From the NCBI GenBank assembly GCA_963668015.2, contig CAXXCR010000001.1, positions 1 through 64,000 of the forward strand: DNA of 64,000 bases, in the 5' to 3' direction. The DNA comes from Ilyobacter_A sp963668015. GTDB lineage: Bacteria > Fusobacteriota > Fusobacteriia > Fusobacteriales > Fusobacteriaceae. Each line of letters opens with the position of its first letter. Position 1 is the first letter of the stretch. Of this stretch, positions 43,435-52,748 are shown piece by piece. The translations under genes were made by a program, and so were the position numbers. Under the pieces are notes generated by a model. That model ran no database searches, had not been told where the DNA came from, and worked only from the letters and a program-made list of their open reading frames with translations.

Positions 43435-44274
43435 TTAAGCATTTATTTCAATAGATAACATTTTAAGCTCTTCACTAAATCTATTCTTTAAATTTTGAAG
43501 GGTTTTCTTTTCAATCTGTCTTACTCTCTCTCTGGTTATACTAAATTTCTGACCCTATTTCTTCAAGAGTGTGTATCTCATATCCGTCTAAACCATACCT
43601 TAACTTCAATATCTCTTTCTCTCTTGGTTTTAGAACATTTAGCATCTCATTTATCTCAGTTCTCTCTATTTCACCTAAAACTTGATTTTCAAGAGAATCT
43701 TCTTCGTCCTGACTGATTGTATCCTCTAGATAAATATCGTCTCCTATTGCTGCGTTTAACGATATGAGGTCCTGAAACTCAAGCATAACTTTTTGTACTT
43801 TCTTCTCACTTATGCCGGTACCTTCAGCTATCTGCTCCAAGCTTGGGTAAGAACTGGTTTTCATGACATGCTCTAATATATATTTATTTACCTTATTCAA
43901 AAGGTCATGTTTGTAAGAAGGTATTCTTATCTCTCTTCCCTTGCTTATAATCGCCTTTGTTATCGACTGTTTTATCCACCAAACAGCATAGGTTGAAAAT
44001 CTAAATCCCTTGCTTGGATCAAATTTTTCAATAGCATGAATTAACCCAAAATTCCCTTCGCTTATCAGATCTATAAACCCTAAACCTTTATTTACATAAT
44101 TTTTTGCTATATTTACAACCAACCTAAGGTTGGATAATATCAATTTGTCCTTTGCTTCCTCATCATCCTGCTTTGCTCTTAAAAGCAGCTCTAACTCTTC
44201 TTCCTTATTTAAAACTTTATAGTTTCTTATGTCACGTAAGTACAAAGATACCAAATCATTTGTTCTTTTCCATA
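43435..44274 (-). CDS. Sigma-70 family RNA polymerase sigma factor, two frameshifts
   Basis: Regions 1.2-2 are clear (DLVSLYLRDIRNYKVLNKEE, SNLRLVVNIAKNYVNKGLGF, STYAVWWIKQSITKAI), followed by region 3 (EIRIPSYKHDLLNKVNKYIL) and region 4 (LKPREKEILKLRYGLDG, then ITRERVRQIEKKTLQNLKNR). The first codons read in frame only if one A is added to the AAAA at about 44265, from ATG 44274 after AAAAGGAG. The second break is at TCAGAAATTTAG near 43545. The total is about 280 residues, without region 1.1. It is close to RpoD in region 2.4 and 4.2, so a primary-type (group 2) factor is likely. It lies between gpsA and dnaN. Confidence 0.88.
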
Positions 44275-44339
44275 TACTACTTACTCCTTTTCTATCATTT
44301 TATAAAGCTTGTATGTTTTACATTTTCTAATCAATTGAT

Positions 44340-45357
44340 TTAGTAATTTGTTTTTAGTAGGAATTCTTCTTTTAAATCTCTTCCCATGAGATTTTTCACT
44401 ACATCCTTAACACTTCTGTCCTCATATAAAACCCTGTATATAGCTTCCACTATGGGCATCTGAACGCCCTCTTTTTCGGCTAACTCGTGAACTGCTTTTA
44501 CTGTGACTACCCCTTCTGCCACCATATGCATGCCTTCGAGTATTTCTTTCAATTTTTTACCTTTTCCCAGTTCTTCTCCCACATGCCTGTTTCTGCTGTG
44601 CTTACTGGTACAGGTAACTATTAGATCCCCCATACCTGTAAGTCCGGAAAAAGTTCTTGTCTCAGCACCAAAGTATTCACCAAATCTGCTCATCTCCGCT
44701 AAGCCCCTAGTGAGAAGTGCTGCTTTTGTGTTGTCACCAAATCCCATACCGTCCACAGACCCCTGCACCTATAGCAAGACAGTTTTTCAAGGCCGCTCCG
44801 TATTCAACCCCCACTATATCTTCATTTATATATACTCTAAAAAGCTGTGTATTAAAAAGCTCTTGAACTTTTTTCGCATTTTCTCTCTTACCTGCAGCAA
44901 CTATAGTTGTTGGAACTCCTTTTGCCACTTCTTCAGCATGAGTAGGACCGGACAAAACCACTATATTATCATGGTATTTACCTAATATCTCATCTTTCAT
45001 AACTTCAGAAAGCCTCTTTCCTGTTGAAAGTTCGATACCCTTTGCTGTATTTATAAGCACCATATTTTCTCTTATCTGATCGGATATTTTTTTTATAACT
45101 TGTCTCAAAACTTGAGACGGAACCGAAAACACAACATAATTAGTGTCCTTTAAAAGATCATTCAGGTCACTGGTGACATTTAGGTTATCCGGAAACTGAA
45201 TCCCCTCTAAAAAAAGCTTGTTTTCTCTTTCTAACTGTATTTTTCTGGCTTTTTCATCATTATGCTCCCACATTGTCACATGGAATCCTTTTTCAGCCAA
45301 AAGTACTGCCAAAGCTGTTCCCCAGCTTCCTGCTCCTATGACTACAACTTTTTCCAT
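44340..45357 (-). CDS. gpsA: Glycerol-3-phosphate dehydrogenase GpsA, one frameshift
   Basis: GpsA reduces dihydroxyacetone phosphate to sn-glycerol 3-phosphate for phospholipid synthesis. The Rossmann motif VVVIGAGSWGTALAVLLAEK, VFSVPSQVLRQVIKKI, NTAKGIELSTGKRLSEV, LSGPTHAEEVAKGVPTTIVA, and after the break MGFGDNTKAALLTRGLAEM and GLTGMGDLIVTCTSKHSRNR are diagnostic. The break is at a GGGG run near 44770. The corrected length is about 338. It lies 27 bases after plsY, so the two steps of lysophosphatidate supply are cotranscribed. Confidence 0.93.
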
Positions 45358-45384
45358 TCGAATGCTCCTTTATTTCTTATTTTA

Positions 45385-45975
45385 TTATATCTTATTTTCT
45401 GTGCCGCTAAGCAGCCTTTTTATATTCGTCTTGTGCTTGTATATTACAAATATACCCATTATTAAGCTAACTATAAATATACCTGTTTTGTTCAGACTCT
45501 CTCTTACTGGCATGAAAAGAGTTAGAATTGGAAATATCGCTGCACAAGTTACTGAACCTAGTGAAACATACCTTGTAAAATATGTTATAACTATAAATAC
45601 TATAACTAATACAAAAGTAACGTTTGGTACTAGATATAAAAACACTCCCAAACTTGTAGCCACTCCTTTTCCACCTTTAAAATTAAGAAAAATCGAAAGT
45701 GTGTGTCCCACTATTGTAACTATACCTACAACTAAAAGTTTATTTCCACCAATTCCTGCAACCTGTGCAAGCATTACAGGTATAAACCCCTTCATCATAT
45801 CTGCTAGTAAGACCATAAGTCCGTATTTTTTACCAAGTACTCTATAAGCGTTTGTGGCACCTGTATTCTTACTTCCATGCTCTCTTATGTCAATTCCCTT
45901 TAGCTTTAATCCTATTATTACCCCTGTTGGTACAGAACCTAAAATATAGGCAATTACTAAAAATATAAAAAACAT
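45385..45975 (-). CDS. plsY: Glycerol-3-phosphate acyltransferase PlsY
   Basis: PlsY transfers acyl groups from acyl phosphate to glycerol 3-phosphate. The 196-residue membrane protein has the three PlsY motifs: LGSVPTGVIIGL, HGSKNTGATNAYRVLG with Ser-Lys-Asn, and HTLSIFLNFKGGKGVATSLG. Five or more helices are present. It is between rlmD and gpsA; plsY-gpsA is a common pair. Confidence 0.96.
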   Translation of the reverse strand: MFFIFLVIAYILGSVPTGVIIGLKLKGIDIREHGSKNTGATNAYRVLGKKYGLMVLLADMMKGFIPVMLAQVAGIGGNKLLVVGIVTIVGHTLSIFLNFKGGKGVATSLGVFLYLVPNVTFVLVIVFIVITYFTRYVSLGSVTCAAIFPILTLFMPVRESLNKTGIFIVSLIMGIFVIYKHKTNIKRLLSGTENKI

Positions 45976-45978
45976 TCC

Positions 45979-47349
45979 TTAATCCCTCCCTTTACCCTTT
46001 TTTACTATCCTTCCAACAAGCTCTATATGACTCGTCTGAGGAAACATGTCTACAGGCTGAACCTCTTGTAATTTGTAGCCACGGCTTTCAAGTATCTCTA
46101 TGTCCCTTGCAAAGGTCGATGGATTACAGGATACATACACCATCTCGTTTAAATTTATATCGGCAACCTTTACAAGTACAGACTTCTCTATCCCCTTTCT
46201 TGGCGGATCAAATATTATTCCGTCTATACTTTCTCCTGAATCTATTAACTCTATTAGCTTATCTTCCACCTTACCATTTATAAATTGTGTATTCTCAATG
46301 TTATTCTGCCTTGCTGTTTTTATCGCATCTCGTGTTGCAGACTCCACGAGCTCTATACCATATACTTTTTTGGCTTTCTCTGCCATTATCATCGCAATAG
46401 TCCCTGTACCGGAATAAGCATCCACTATATTTTTGTTCTCTATTTCCCCAAAATACTCCATAGCTTTAGTGTAAAGTTTCTTCGTCTGATCGATGTTTAT
46501 CTGAAAAAAAGAAGTCGGTGATATATTAAAATTTATCCCGAAAAGCTGTTCTTTTATGATTGTTTCTCCTGTGATCAGTATATTTTTATTTCCTAAAGCA
46601 AAATTTGTCTTTCTATTATTTATAGAAATATATGCCGATTTTATCTCAGGACACTTGTCGACTACCCTTTTGACAATATCTTCTATTTCTTTTCTAGGTT
46701 TCCCATTTATTATGAGTACCAACATGGCTTCATTTTTGGAATTGGTACGCACCATTACATGTCTAAGTGTTCCAGTGTGAGTATATTCATTGTATACACT
46801 TAACCTGCCCTTGTTCAACTCTTTCTTGAGTTCACGTATTATATTGTTAGCCAGCTTCGATTGAAGATAGTTTTCAGCTACCTCAAAAACATCGTGTGAT
46901 TTCCTCTTATAAAACCCTGAAGTAATCTTTCCGTTCTTTTTCGAGAATGGCTCTATTATCTTATTCCTGTAATATTCCGGATTTTCAGATCCTATCGTGT
47001 CATGCAGGATAAAATCACTGGTCTTCCCTATCTTCTCTATTACCTCTCTTACCATCTCTTTTTTATAATCAAGTTGTTTTTGGTACTTTAACATGGCAAA
47101 ATCACAGCCATGAAAGTCCTCAAAACTTATCTTACTGTGATCCTCTACTCTATCCTCTGATGGTTTTAGTATTCTGTTTATAAGTGCTCTGGCATACGTT
47201 TTTTTGCTTGAGATAACTTCTACTTCTAAAATGTCGCCTGGCACTGACATAGGAACAAATACAGCCATTTCATTGTAAAATCCTAGCCCTTCACCACCAT
47301 AGACTATTTTTTCTATTTTTAACTCCAGTTTTTCACCTTTTTTAAGCAT
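45979..47349 (-). CDS. rlmD: 23S rRNA (uracil-C5)-methyltransferase RlmD/RlmCD type
   Basis: The 456-residue protein has an N-terminal TRAM domain (KIEKIVYGGEGLGFYNEMAV), an RNA-binding middle with GYKPKSH-like motifs (SGFYKRKSHDVFEV), and a SAM domain (NIVDAYSGTGTIAMIMAEKA, FDPPRKGIE, and the catalytic Cys in MVYVSCNPSTFARDIE). I chose ATG 47349 after CAGGAG. This suits RlmD or the Gram-positive RlmCD. The four-cysteine iron-sulfur motif of E. coli RlmD is not obvious, so RlmCD-type is more likely. Confidence 0.9.
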   Translation of the reverse strand: MLKKGEKLELKIEKIVYGGEGLGFYNEMAVFVPMSVPGDILEVEVISSKKTYARALINRILKPSEDRVEDHSKISFEDFHGCDFAMLKYQKQLDYKKEMVREVIEKIGKTSDFILHDTIGSENPEYYRNKIIEPFSKKNGKITSGFYKRKSHDVFEVAENYLQSKLANNIIRELKKELNKGRLSVYNEYTHTGTLRHVMVRTNSKNEAMLVLIINGKPRKEIEDIVKRVVDKCPEIKSAYISINNRKTNFALGNKNILITGETIIKEQLFGINFNISPTSFFQINIDQTKKLYTKAMEYFGEIENKNIVDAYSGTGTIAMIMAEKAKKVYGIELVESATRDAIKTARQNNIENTQFINGKVEDKLIELIDSGESIDGIIFDPPRKGIEKSVLVKVADINLNEMVYVSCNPSTFARDIEILESRGYKLQEVQPVDMFPQTSHIELVGRIVKKGKGRD

Positions 47350-47426
47350 AATTTCTCCTGTCAAATGGTCTCTTTTTAACATTTATTCACTCATTATATA
47401 ATTTTAAACTACAAAAGTCAATTATG

Positions 47427-47458
47427 AAATAAGTTACCCCGTACGGGGTAACTTATTT
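47427..47458. terminator. Perfect 32-bp palindromic terminator after ftsL
   Basis: A perfectly self-complementary 32-base sequence centred on CCCCGTACGGGG is flanked by A and T runs. It overlaps the ftsL stop codon and would work in both directions; rlmD lies beyond it on the same strand. Confidence 0.78.
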
Positions 47459-47740
47459 TAACTTAATATATTCAATGTCCTTTGTTATATCCATTTGAAG
47501 TTCACGCCTAGCCCGGCTCTCTATCTTGCTTAGGTCAATTTTTGATTCCAACTCTATCTTTCTTGAGATCAATTTTTTCTCAAGCTCCGTATTCGCTACT
47601 TTTGTAGTTTTTATATCCTTCAAAAGTTCAGTTATTTTAGTTATCAAGAGCAAGTGAAGAAAAGATAGTGACAGTATAATTGCTACTGTAGAAAACAATT
47701 TTAAGTAATTCCCCTTTTTCACCTTATCCCAGCCTTTCAA
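47453..47740 (-). CDS. ftsL: FtsL-like cell division protein
   Basis: The 95-residue protein has a short basic cytoplasmic start (KGWDKVKKGNYLKLF), one membrane helix (VAIILSLSFLHLLLITKITE) and a periplasmic coiled coil (LEKKLISRKIELESKIDLSK), ending ITKDIEYIKLK. This single-pass layout directly after rsmH is that of FtsL in the division cluster. Sequence identity to known FtsL cannot be judged by eye. It overlaps rsmH by 17 bases. The downstream pbp/ftsI gene of the classical cluster is absent, replaced by a terminator. Confidence 0.78.
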   Translation of the reverse strand: MKGWDKVKKGNYLKLFSTVAIILSLSFLHLLLITKITELLKDIKTTKVANTELEKKLISRKIELESKIDLSKIESRARRELQMDITKDIEYIKLK

Positions 47741-48668
47741 CTACCCTCAGTTTCGAAGAGTGTGCCCTGTTATTGAATTCAAGTTCGTTGTTTTTTGGTA
47801 TTATCGGTTTTCTGGTTATAAGCTTGACTTTTGCCTCGTGTTCACACCTGCACACAAGAAGTTCAGGTGGACATATACAATCTCTCGACATCTCTCTAAA
47901 CATATTCTTTACTATCCTGTCCTCTAAAGAGTGAAAGGTTATAATTGCCAGCCTACCTCCAGGTTTTAAAGAATCCACTGCTTTTTCTATTGAATTTTTT
48001 AAAACTTCAAGTTCTTTATTAACCTCTATTCTTATAGCTTGAAAGGTTTTTTTAGCCGGATGTTTCTGGCTTCTACCCTTTATCGCTCTTTTTATTATCG
48101 CTACCAAGTCGCCTGTGGTTTCTATTGGTTTTTCCGCCCTTGTTTGCACTATAAATCTAGCTATTTTTCTGGCATGCCTTTCTTCACCGTACTCGTATAT
48201 TATCCTAGATATCTCCTCTTCCGGATATTCATTCAAAAGCTCATATGCAGAGAAAGGGTTGTTTTTATCCATTCTCATGTCAAGCCTGGTATTATACTTA
48301 TAGGAAAAACCTCTATCCGGATCATCCAGCTGCTTAGATGAAACTCCTATGTCCATTAATATCCCGTTTACCTTCTCAAAACCTGCCATATATATAACTG
48401 TGTCCACATTTAAAAAATTATCTTTAAATATTTGGTGTTTATCCCTATATTTTGCAAGACGTTCTCCTGCAAAATTAATTGCTTCTTGATCCTGATCGAT
48501 AGAAATCAAGTTCCCATCTTCTGAAAGTTTTTTCAATATCCCTTCAGAATGTCCACCTCCACCAAGTGTACAATCAACATAAACTCCATCTGGATTTGTA
48601 ACTAAATTTTCCAAAGTCTCTTCGTACAACACAGGTATGTGGTAGTCAACTTTAATACTTTCTATCAT
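47724..48668 (-). CDS. rsmH: 16S rRNA (cytosine1402-N4)-methyltransferase RsmH
   Basis: RsmH (MraW) methylates N4 of C1402. Signatures are YHIPVLYEETLENLV, VDCTLGGGGHSEGILKKL (SAM site), LMDIGVSSKQLDDPDRGFSY, ARFIVQTRAEKPIETTGDLV, TFQAIRIEVNKELEVL and LAIITFHSLEDRIVKNMF. A cysteine group (RDCICPPELLVCRC) lies near the end. The length of 314 is normal. mraZ is not upstream here; an SPFH protein gene is. Confidence 0.97.
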   Translation of the reverse strand: MIESIKVDYHIPVLYEETLENLVTNPDGVYVDCTLGGGGHSEGILKKLSEDGNLISIDQDQEAINFAGERLAKYRDKHQIFKDNFLNVDTVIYMAGFEKVNGILMDIGVSSKQLDDPDRGFSYKYNTRLDMRMDKNNPFSAYELLNEYPEEEISRIIYEYGEERHARKIARFIVQTRAEKPIETTGDLVAIIKRAIKGRSQKHPAKKTFQAIRIEVNKELEVLKNSIEKAVDSLKPGGRLAIITFHSLEDRIVKNMFREMSRDCICPPELLVCRCEHEAKVKLITRKPIIPKNNELEFNNRAHSSKLRVVERLG

Positions 48669-48741
48669 ATTTCACCCCATTTAACTAAATTATATTCAAA
48701 ATATTGTACACTATTTCCTCTAAAAAATCAAGTTAATTGAG

Positions 48742-49764
48742 TCAGCCTTCTACAACATCTCCACTTGGAATTTCCACTGCACTGCCTCCAGTTCCAGCTG
48801 CGAAAAGCTCTTTTACTGTTCCCAGGCTGGACAGAAGTGCTGATGTTTCAAACGGCATAAATATAACTTTGTCTCCCTGGTTTGCACTTATATTTTTAAA
48901 TGCTTCTATATACCTAACGGCTATCAGATAATTAATTGGCTCTTTTTCATCTCCACCTATGGCTTCTGCAACCATCCTTATGGCTTTTGCCTCGGCATCC
49001 GCTACCTTCACCCTTGCTTCTGCTATACCTTCAGCCTTAAGTACTTTGGCCTTCTTTTCTCCTTCAGCCTTTTCTATTGCGGATACTCTTATACCTTCAG
49101 CTTCTAATATCCGAGACTTTTTATCCCCCTCTGCTGTAAGTATCATAGCCCTTTTGCCTCTCTCAGCCTTCATCTGCTTCTCCATTGCCATCCTTATTTC
49201 TCTTGGAGGTATTATGTCCTGAAGCTCAACCCTGTTTACTTTTACCCCCCATTTATCTGTAGCTTCATCCAATATATTCCTCAATTTAGTGTTTACAGCA
49301 TCTCTGGATACAAGGGTCTCATCCAAGGACAAACCACCTATAACATTTCTCAATGTAGTCTGGGTAAGTTTTTCAATTGCATCCGGCAGGTTATTTATTT
49401 CATATACCGCTCTTTCCGGATCCATTATTTGAAAATACAAGAGTGCATTTATTTCTATTGTTACGTTGTCGCTTGTTATTACATTTTGTTTTGGAAAATC
49501 ATACACAGTTTCCCTCAAGTCTACCCTTTTTACAACCTTATTTATAACTATATTAGCTCCGTTTACATCTGTTTTGGAGTACTTCCACATTATACTTCTG
49601 GCATTGTCCACAACTGGTATTATAAAATTTAACCCGCTTCTAAGTACCTTATTGTATTTCCCAAGTCTCTCCACAACCATAACCTCTGCCTGCCTGACTA
49701 TAATAATACCTTTCGAAACAAACATAATTAAAAAAATCAATAAAAATATACTTAGTAAAAGCAT
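48742..49764 (-). CDS. SPFH/Band 7 (stomatin-prohibitin) family protein, QmcA-like
   Basis: The 340-residue protein has one N-terminal membrane helix (LLLSIFLLIFLIMFVSKGII), an SPFH domain (VMVVERLGKYNKVLRSGLNF, then DNVTIEINALLYFQI), and a long Ala/Glu/Lys-rich coiled coil (about 210-270, KAEGIAEARVKVADAEAKAI). This fits stomatin-like QmcA proteins that form large membrane cages near proteases. The common partner NfeD is not next to it; ftsH, a possible partner, lies 11 kb away. Function in this organism is unknown. Confidence 0.9.
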   Translation of the reverse strand: MLLLSIFLLIFLIMFVSKGIIIVRQAEVMVVERLGKYNKVLRSGLNFIIPVVDNARSIMWKYSKTDVNGANIVINKVVKRVDLRETVYDFPKQNVITSDNVTIEINALLYFQIMDPERAVYEINNLPDAIEKLTQTTLRNVIGGLSLDETLVSRDAVNTKLRNILDEATDKWGVKVNRVELQDIIPPREIRMAMEKQMKAERGKRAMILTAEGDKKSRILEAEGIRVSAIEKAEGEKKAKVLKAEGIAEARVKVADAEAKAIRMVAEAIGGDEKEPINYLIAVRYIEAFKNISANQGDKVIFMPFETSALLSSLGTVKELFAAGTGGSAVEIPSGDVVEG

Positions 49765-49956
49765 AAGTTAAAACCCCCTTTTTATTTTTTAATTCAAGGT
49801 AAATTTCACCATAAAAAACACTCTCATACTTAATACTATCGACTACTCTCTTTTTTTCCTTTTATCTTAACAAATCTAATACGTTTAAAATATAATCCAA
49901 GTTTTAAAATTATTTATATTTTGAATTTCAACAATAATTTATTTTTTTATAAATAA

Positions 49957-49979
49957 AAAAGGCGTTAAAACCGCCTTTT
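49957..49979 (-). terminator. Terminator of glgP
   Basis: On the minus strand AAAAGGCG, a 7-base loop, and CGCCTTTT are followed by TTATTT, 8 bases beyond the glgP stop. The remaining 190 bases to the SPFH gene hold no recognised element. Confidence 0.82.
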
Positions 49980-49986
49980 CTATCTT

Positions 49987-52437
49987 CTATTCAACATTAG
50001 TCTTATCTATACCCCATATATCAGATGCGTACTCTTTAATCGTTCTGTCCGAACTAAATTTTCCGCTGCTTGCTATATTCAGCCAGGCTTTTTTAGCCCA
50101 TCCCAACCTGTCTCTAAACGCCTCATCAACTTTGTTCTGAGCATTTCTGTACGAATCAAAGTCCTTGAGTATGTAATATTCATCAGGTCTGTTACCGTCT
50201 ACACCATAAAGCAGTGAGTTGTACAGTTCTGTAAACACAGATCTATCAGCACAGTATGTTCCGTCTGTAAAGTGCATAATTACCTCTTTTAATCCCTCGA
50301 TGGAATTATATAGTTCCATTGCACTGTGCCCGTTTTCAGCATTTAATCTTGCTACTTCATCTGAAGTTAGTCCGAAAATAAAATTGTTTTCGTCACCGGC
50401 TTCCTCTACAATCTCAACATTTGCACCGTCTAAGGTACCTATTGTTGGAGCACCGTTTATCATAAACTTCATATTACCTGTACCAGAAGCTTCTTTCCCG
50501 GCTGTTGATATCTGTTCTGAAAGATCAGCTGCTGGGAAAAGTTTTTCAGCAACAGAAACTCTGTAGTTTTCTATAAACACCACTTTGATTTTATTGTTGA
50601 TCTCAAGGTCGTTGTTTATTTTTTCAGCTACCGAGTTAATAAGTTTTATTATTATTTTCGCCCTTCTGTAACCAGATGCTGATTTTGCCCCAAATATAAA
50701 TGTTCTCGGCACCATATCCAGTTTCGGATTTTTTTTCAGTCTATTATACAGATCCATTACATGTATTATGTTTAAAAGCTGTCTTTTGTATTCGTGCAGC
50801 CTTTTTATCTGTATGTCGAAAATGGAATCAGGGTCTATTGTTATGCCGTTGTGTTCTTTTATATATTCAGCAAGTTTGACCTTGTTTATATGCTTTATCT
50901 CCAAAAATCTTTTCAAAATTTTCTCATCATCTGCATATTCTTTTAATTTCTCCAGTTCAGATAACTCTTTTTTCCACCCTTCGCCTATAAGTTCGTCAAT
51001 AAATTCTGAAAGTTCAGGGTTGGATTTAAGAAGCCATCTTCTTTGTGTAACCCCGTTTGTTTTGTTGTTAAACTTTTCAGGATATATATGGTTCCAGTCC
51101 TTCAGCTCTTGCTTTTTCAATATTTCAGTATGAAGCGCCGCAACCCCGTTGACAGAATGACTTCCTATAATTGCCAGCCAGGCCATTCTTACCATTCCGC
51201 CGCCGATTATCGACATCTTATTGTGTTTTTTCCAATCGTTAGGGTATTCATGTCTTAGGAAATCCAAAAATCTTCTGTTTATCTCCTCAATTATCTGATA
51301 CTGTCTAGGCAATAGATTTGCAAAAAGGTCTATAGGCCATTTTTCAAGTGCTTCTGCCAATATTGTATGGTTTGTATACGCGCAGGTCTTTGTTGTTATC
51401 TCCCAGGCTACATCCCACTCAAGTTTTTCCCAATCCATAAGTATTCTCATAAGTTCCGGTATAGCCACTACCGGATGGGTATCATTCAATTGAAACGCCA
51501 CTTTTTCTGGGAATATACTGAAATTTGTCCCGTGTTTTGCTTTAAATTTCTTAACTACGTCCTGCAGCGATGCTGAAACAAAGAAGAACTGCTGTCTCAG
51601 CCTCAACTCTTTACCAGAAGGTCCAGTATCATTCGGGTATAAAACTCTGGATATATCCTCAGCCCTGTTTTTCTTCTTAAGTGCACCTCCATAGTGTTGA
51701 TCATTGAAAAGCTGGAGATCAAACCCATCTGGCGATTCCGCCTCCCACAACCTAAGAGTATTTACAGTTTTCGTGTCATATCCTACTATTGGCATGTCGA
51801 AAGGTATCGCTTTTACTTTTTCAGCTTCAACCCTTTTGAAATGTTGTCTACCTGTTCTGTCGGTTATAACCTCTACGTGCCCTCCAAATTTTATTGTTAT
51901 AGCTTCTGACCTCTTTTCAATGCACCAAGGGTCTCCGTTTTCAAGCCAGTTATCAGGATACTCAACTTGAAATCCGTTTTCTATTTTTTGCTTAAACATA
52001 CCATATTTGTACTTTATACCATAACCATGTCCAGGAAGTTCATGTGTTGCAAGGGAATCCAGGAAACATGCTGCAAGTCTTCCCAAACCACCGTTACCAA
52101 GTCCTGCATCCTGCTCAACTTCCTCTATTTCGTTATAATTTATCCCTAATTCTTCCAATACTTCTTCTACTTCTTTGTACAATGTCAAATTTACAAGGTT
52201 GTTTGAAAAAGCCCTTCCCATCAAAAACTCAGCCGAAAGATAAAAAGCCTGCTTAACATCTTGCTCGTCATAAGTTTTCTTAGTATCCATCCAATTGTCC
52301 AAAACCAGCTCCATACTTGCTTTAGAAACTGCATCAAACAGCTCCTCTTTTGTAGCCTCATTTATTGTTTTTCCGGACCTACCCCTTAAATGTTTCTGAA
52401 TGTCATCTTTAAATTTTTCTTTGTTTAATGCTGCCAT
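49987..52437 (-). CDS. glgP: Glycogen/maltodextrin phosphorylase GlgP
   Basis: GlgP phosphorolyses alpha-1,4 glucans to glucose 1-phosphate. The 816-residue protein has AFYLSAEFLMGRAFSNNLVN, EQDAGLGNGGLGRLAACFLD, YGMFKQKIENGFQVEYPDNW, the PLP lysine region EASGTGNMKFMINGAPTIGT, and DIQIKRLHEYKRQLLNI. The length fits the E. coli MalP/GlgP type. With glgB in the same window it shows glycogen storage and use. It starts after a GGGGGG site; a possible promoter lies just upstream. Confidence 0.97.
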   Translation of the reverse strand: MAALNKEKFKDDIQKHLRGRSGKTINEATKEELFDAVSKASMELVLDNWMDTKKTYDEQDVKQAFYLSAEFLMGRAFSNNLVNLTLYKEVEEVLEELGINYNEIEEVEQDAGLGNGGLGRLAACFLDSLATHELPGHGYGIKYKYGMFKQKIENGFQVEYPDNWLENGDPWCIEKRSEAITIKFGGHVEVITDRTGRQHFKRVEAEKVKAIPFDMPIVGYDTKTVNTLRLWEAESPDGFDLQLFNDQHYGGALKKKNRAEDISRVLYPNDTGPSGKELRLRQQFFFVSASLQDVVKKFKAKHGTNFSIFPEKVAFQLNDTHPVVAIPELMRILMDWEKLEWDVAWEITTKTCAYTNHTILAEALEKWPIDLFANLLPRQYQIIEEINRRFLDFLRHEYPNDWKKHNKMSIIGGGMVRMAWLAIIGSHSVNGVAALHTEILKKQELKDWNHIYPEKFNNKTNGVTQRRWLLKSNPELSEFIDELIGEGWKKELSELEKLKEYADDEKILKRFLEIKHINKVKLAEYIKEHNGITIDPDSIFDIQIKRLHEYKRQLLNIIHVMDLYNRLKKNPKLDMVPRTFIFGAKSASGYRRAKIIIKLINSVAEKINNDLEINNKIKVVFIENYRVSVAEKLFPAADLSEQISTAGKEASGTGNMKFMINGAPTIGTLDGANVEIVEEAGDENNFIFGLTSDEVARLNAENGHSAMELYNSIEGLKEVIMHFTDGTYCADRSVFTELYNSLLYGVDGNRPDEYYILKDFDSYRNAQNKVDEAFRDRLGWAKKAWLNIASSGKFSSDRTIKEYASDIWGIDKTNVE

Positions 52438-52461
52438 TTTTAATGCCCCCCATTATATATA

Positions 52462-52489
52462 GTATTAAACAGTTCTATTTTTAGTTCAA
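52462..52489 (-). promoter_or_regulatory. Possible promoter of glgP
   Basis: On the minus strand TTGAAC and TAATAC are separated by 16 bases, about 25 bases before the start codon. Confidence 0.4.
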
Positions 52490-52490
52490 A

Positions 52491-52745
52491 TTAAAAGAAT
52501 AAAATGGAAAATACTAGTTTTCTAATTATATCCAGCGTGAAATACGCAAGCAGTGGCGCTATATCCAGCCTCAAATTCCCTATTGGAAATAGGACTCTAA
52601 ACGGCCTTAATATAGGCTCCGTCAACGTATATACTAAGTGGGTAAATTCGTTTCTGCTGTAAGGTATGACCCAAGATATAACTATCCTTATCATTATCAA
52701 TATTTTAATTACCTGTATAAGTAAATTTATAGTTTGGTACAACAC
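52491..52745 (-). CDS. YggT family membrane protein
   Basis: The 84-residue protein has two helices and the YggT motifs: RIVISWVIPYSRNEFTHLVY followed by LTEPILRPFRVLFP and LDIAPLLAYFTLDIIRKLV. The family is linked to osmotic stress, division and FtsZ positioning in different bacteria. It starts 3 bases after proC, the common proC-yggT pair. Membrane location is certain; function is not. Confidence 0.92.
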   Translation of the reverse strand: MLYQTINLLIQVIKILIMIRIVISWVIPYSRNEFTHLVYTLTEPILRPFRVLFPIGNLRLDIAPLLAYFTLDIIRKLVFSILFF

Positions 52746-52748
52746 TTA

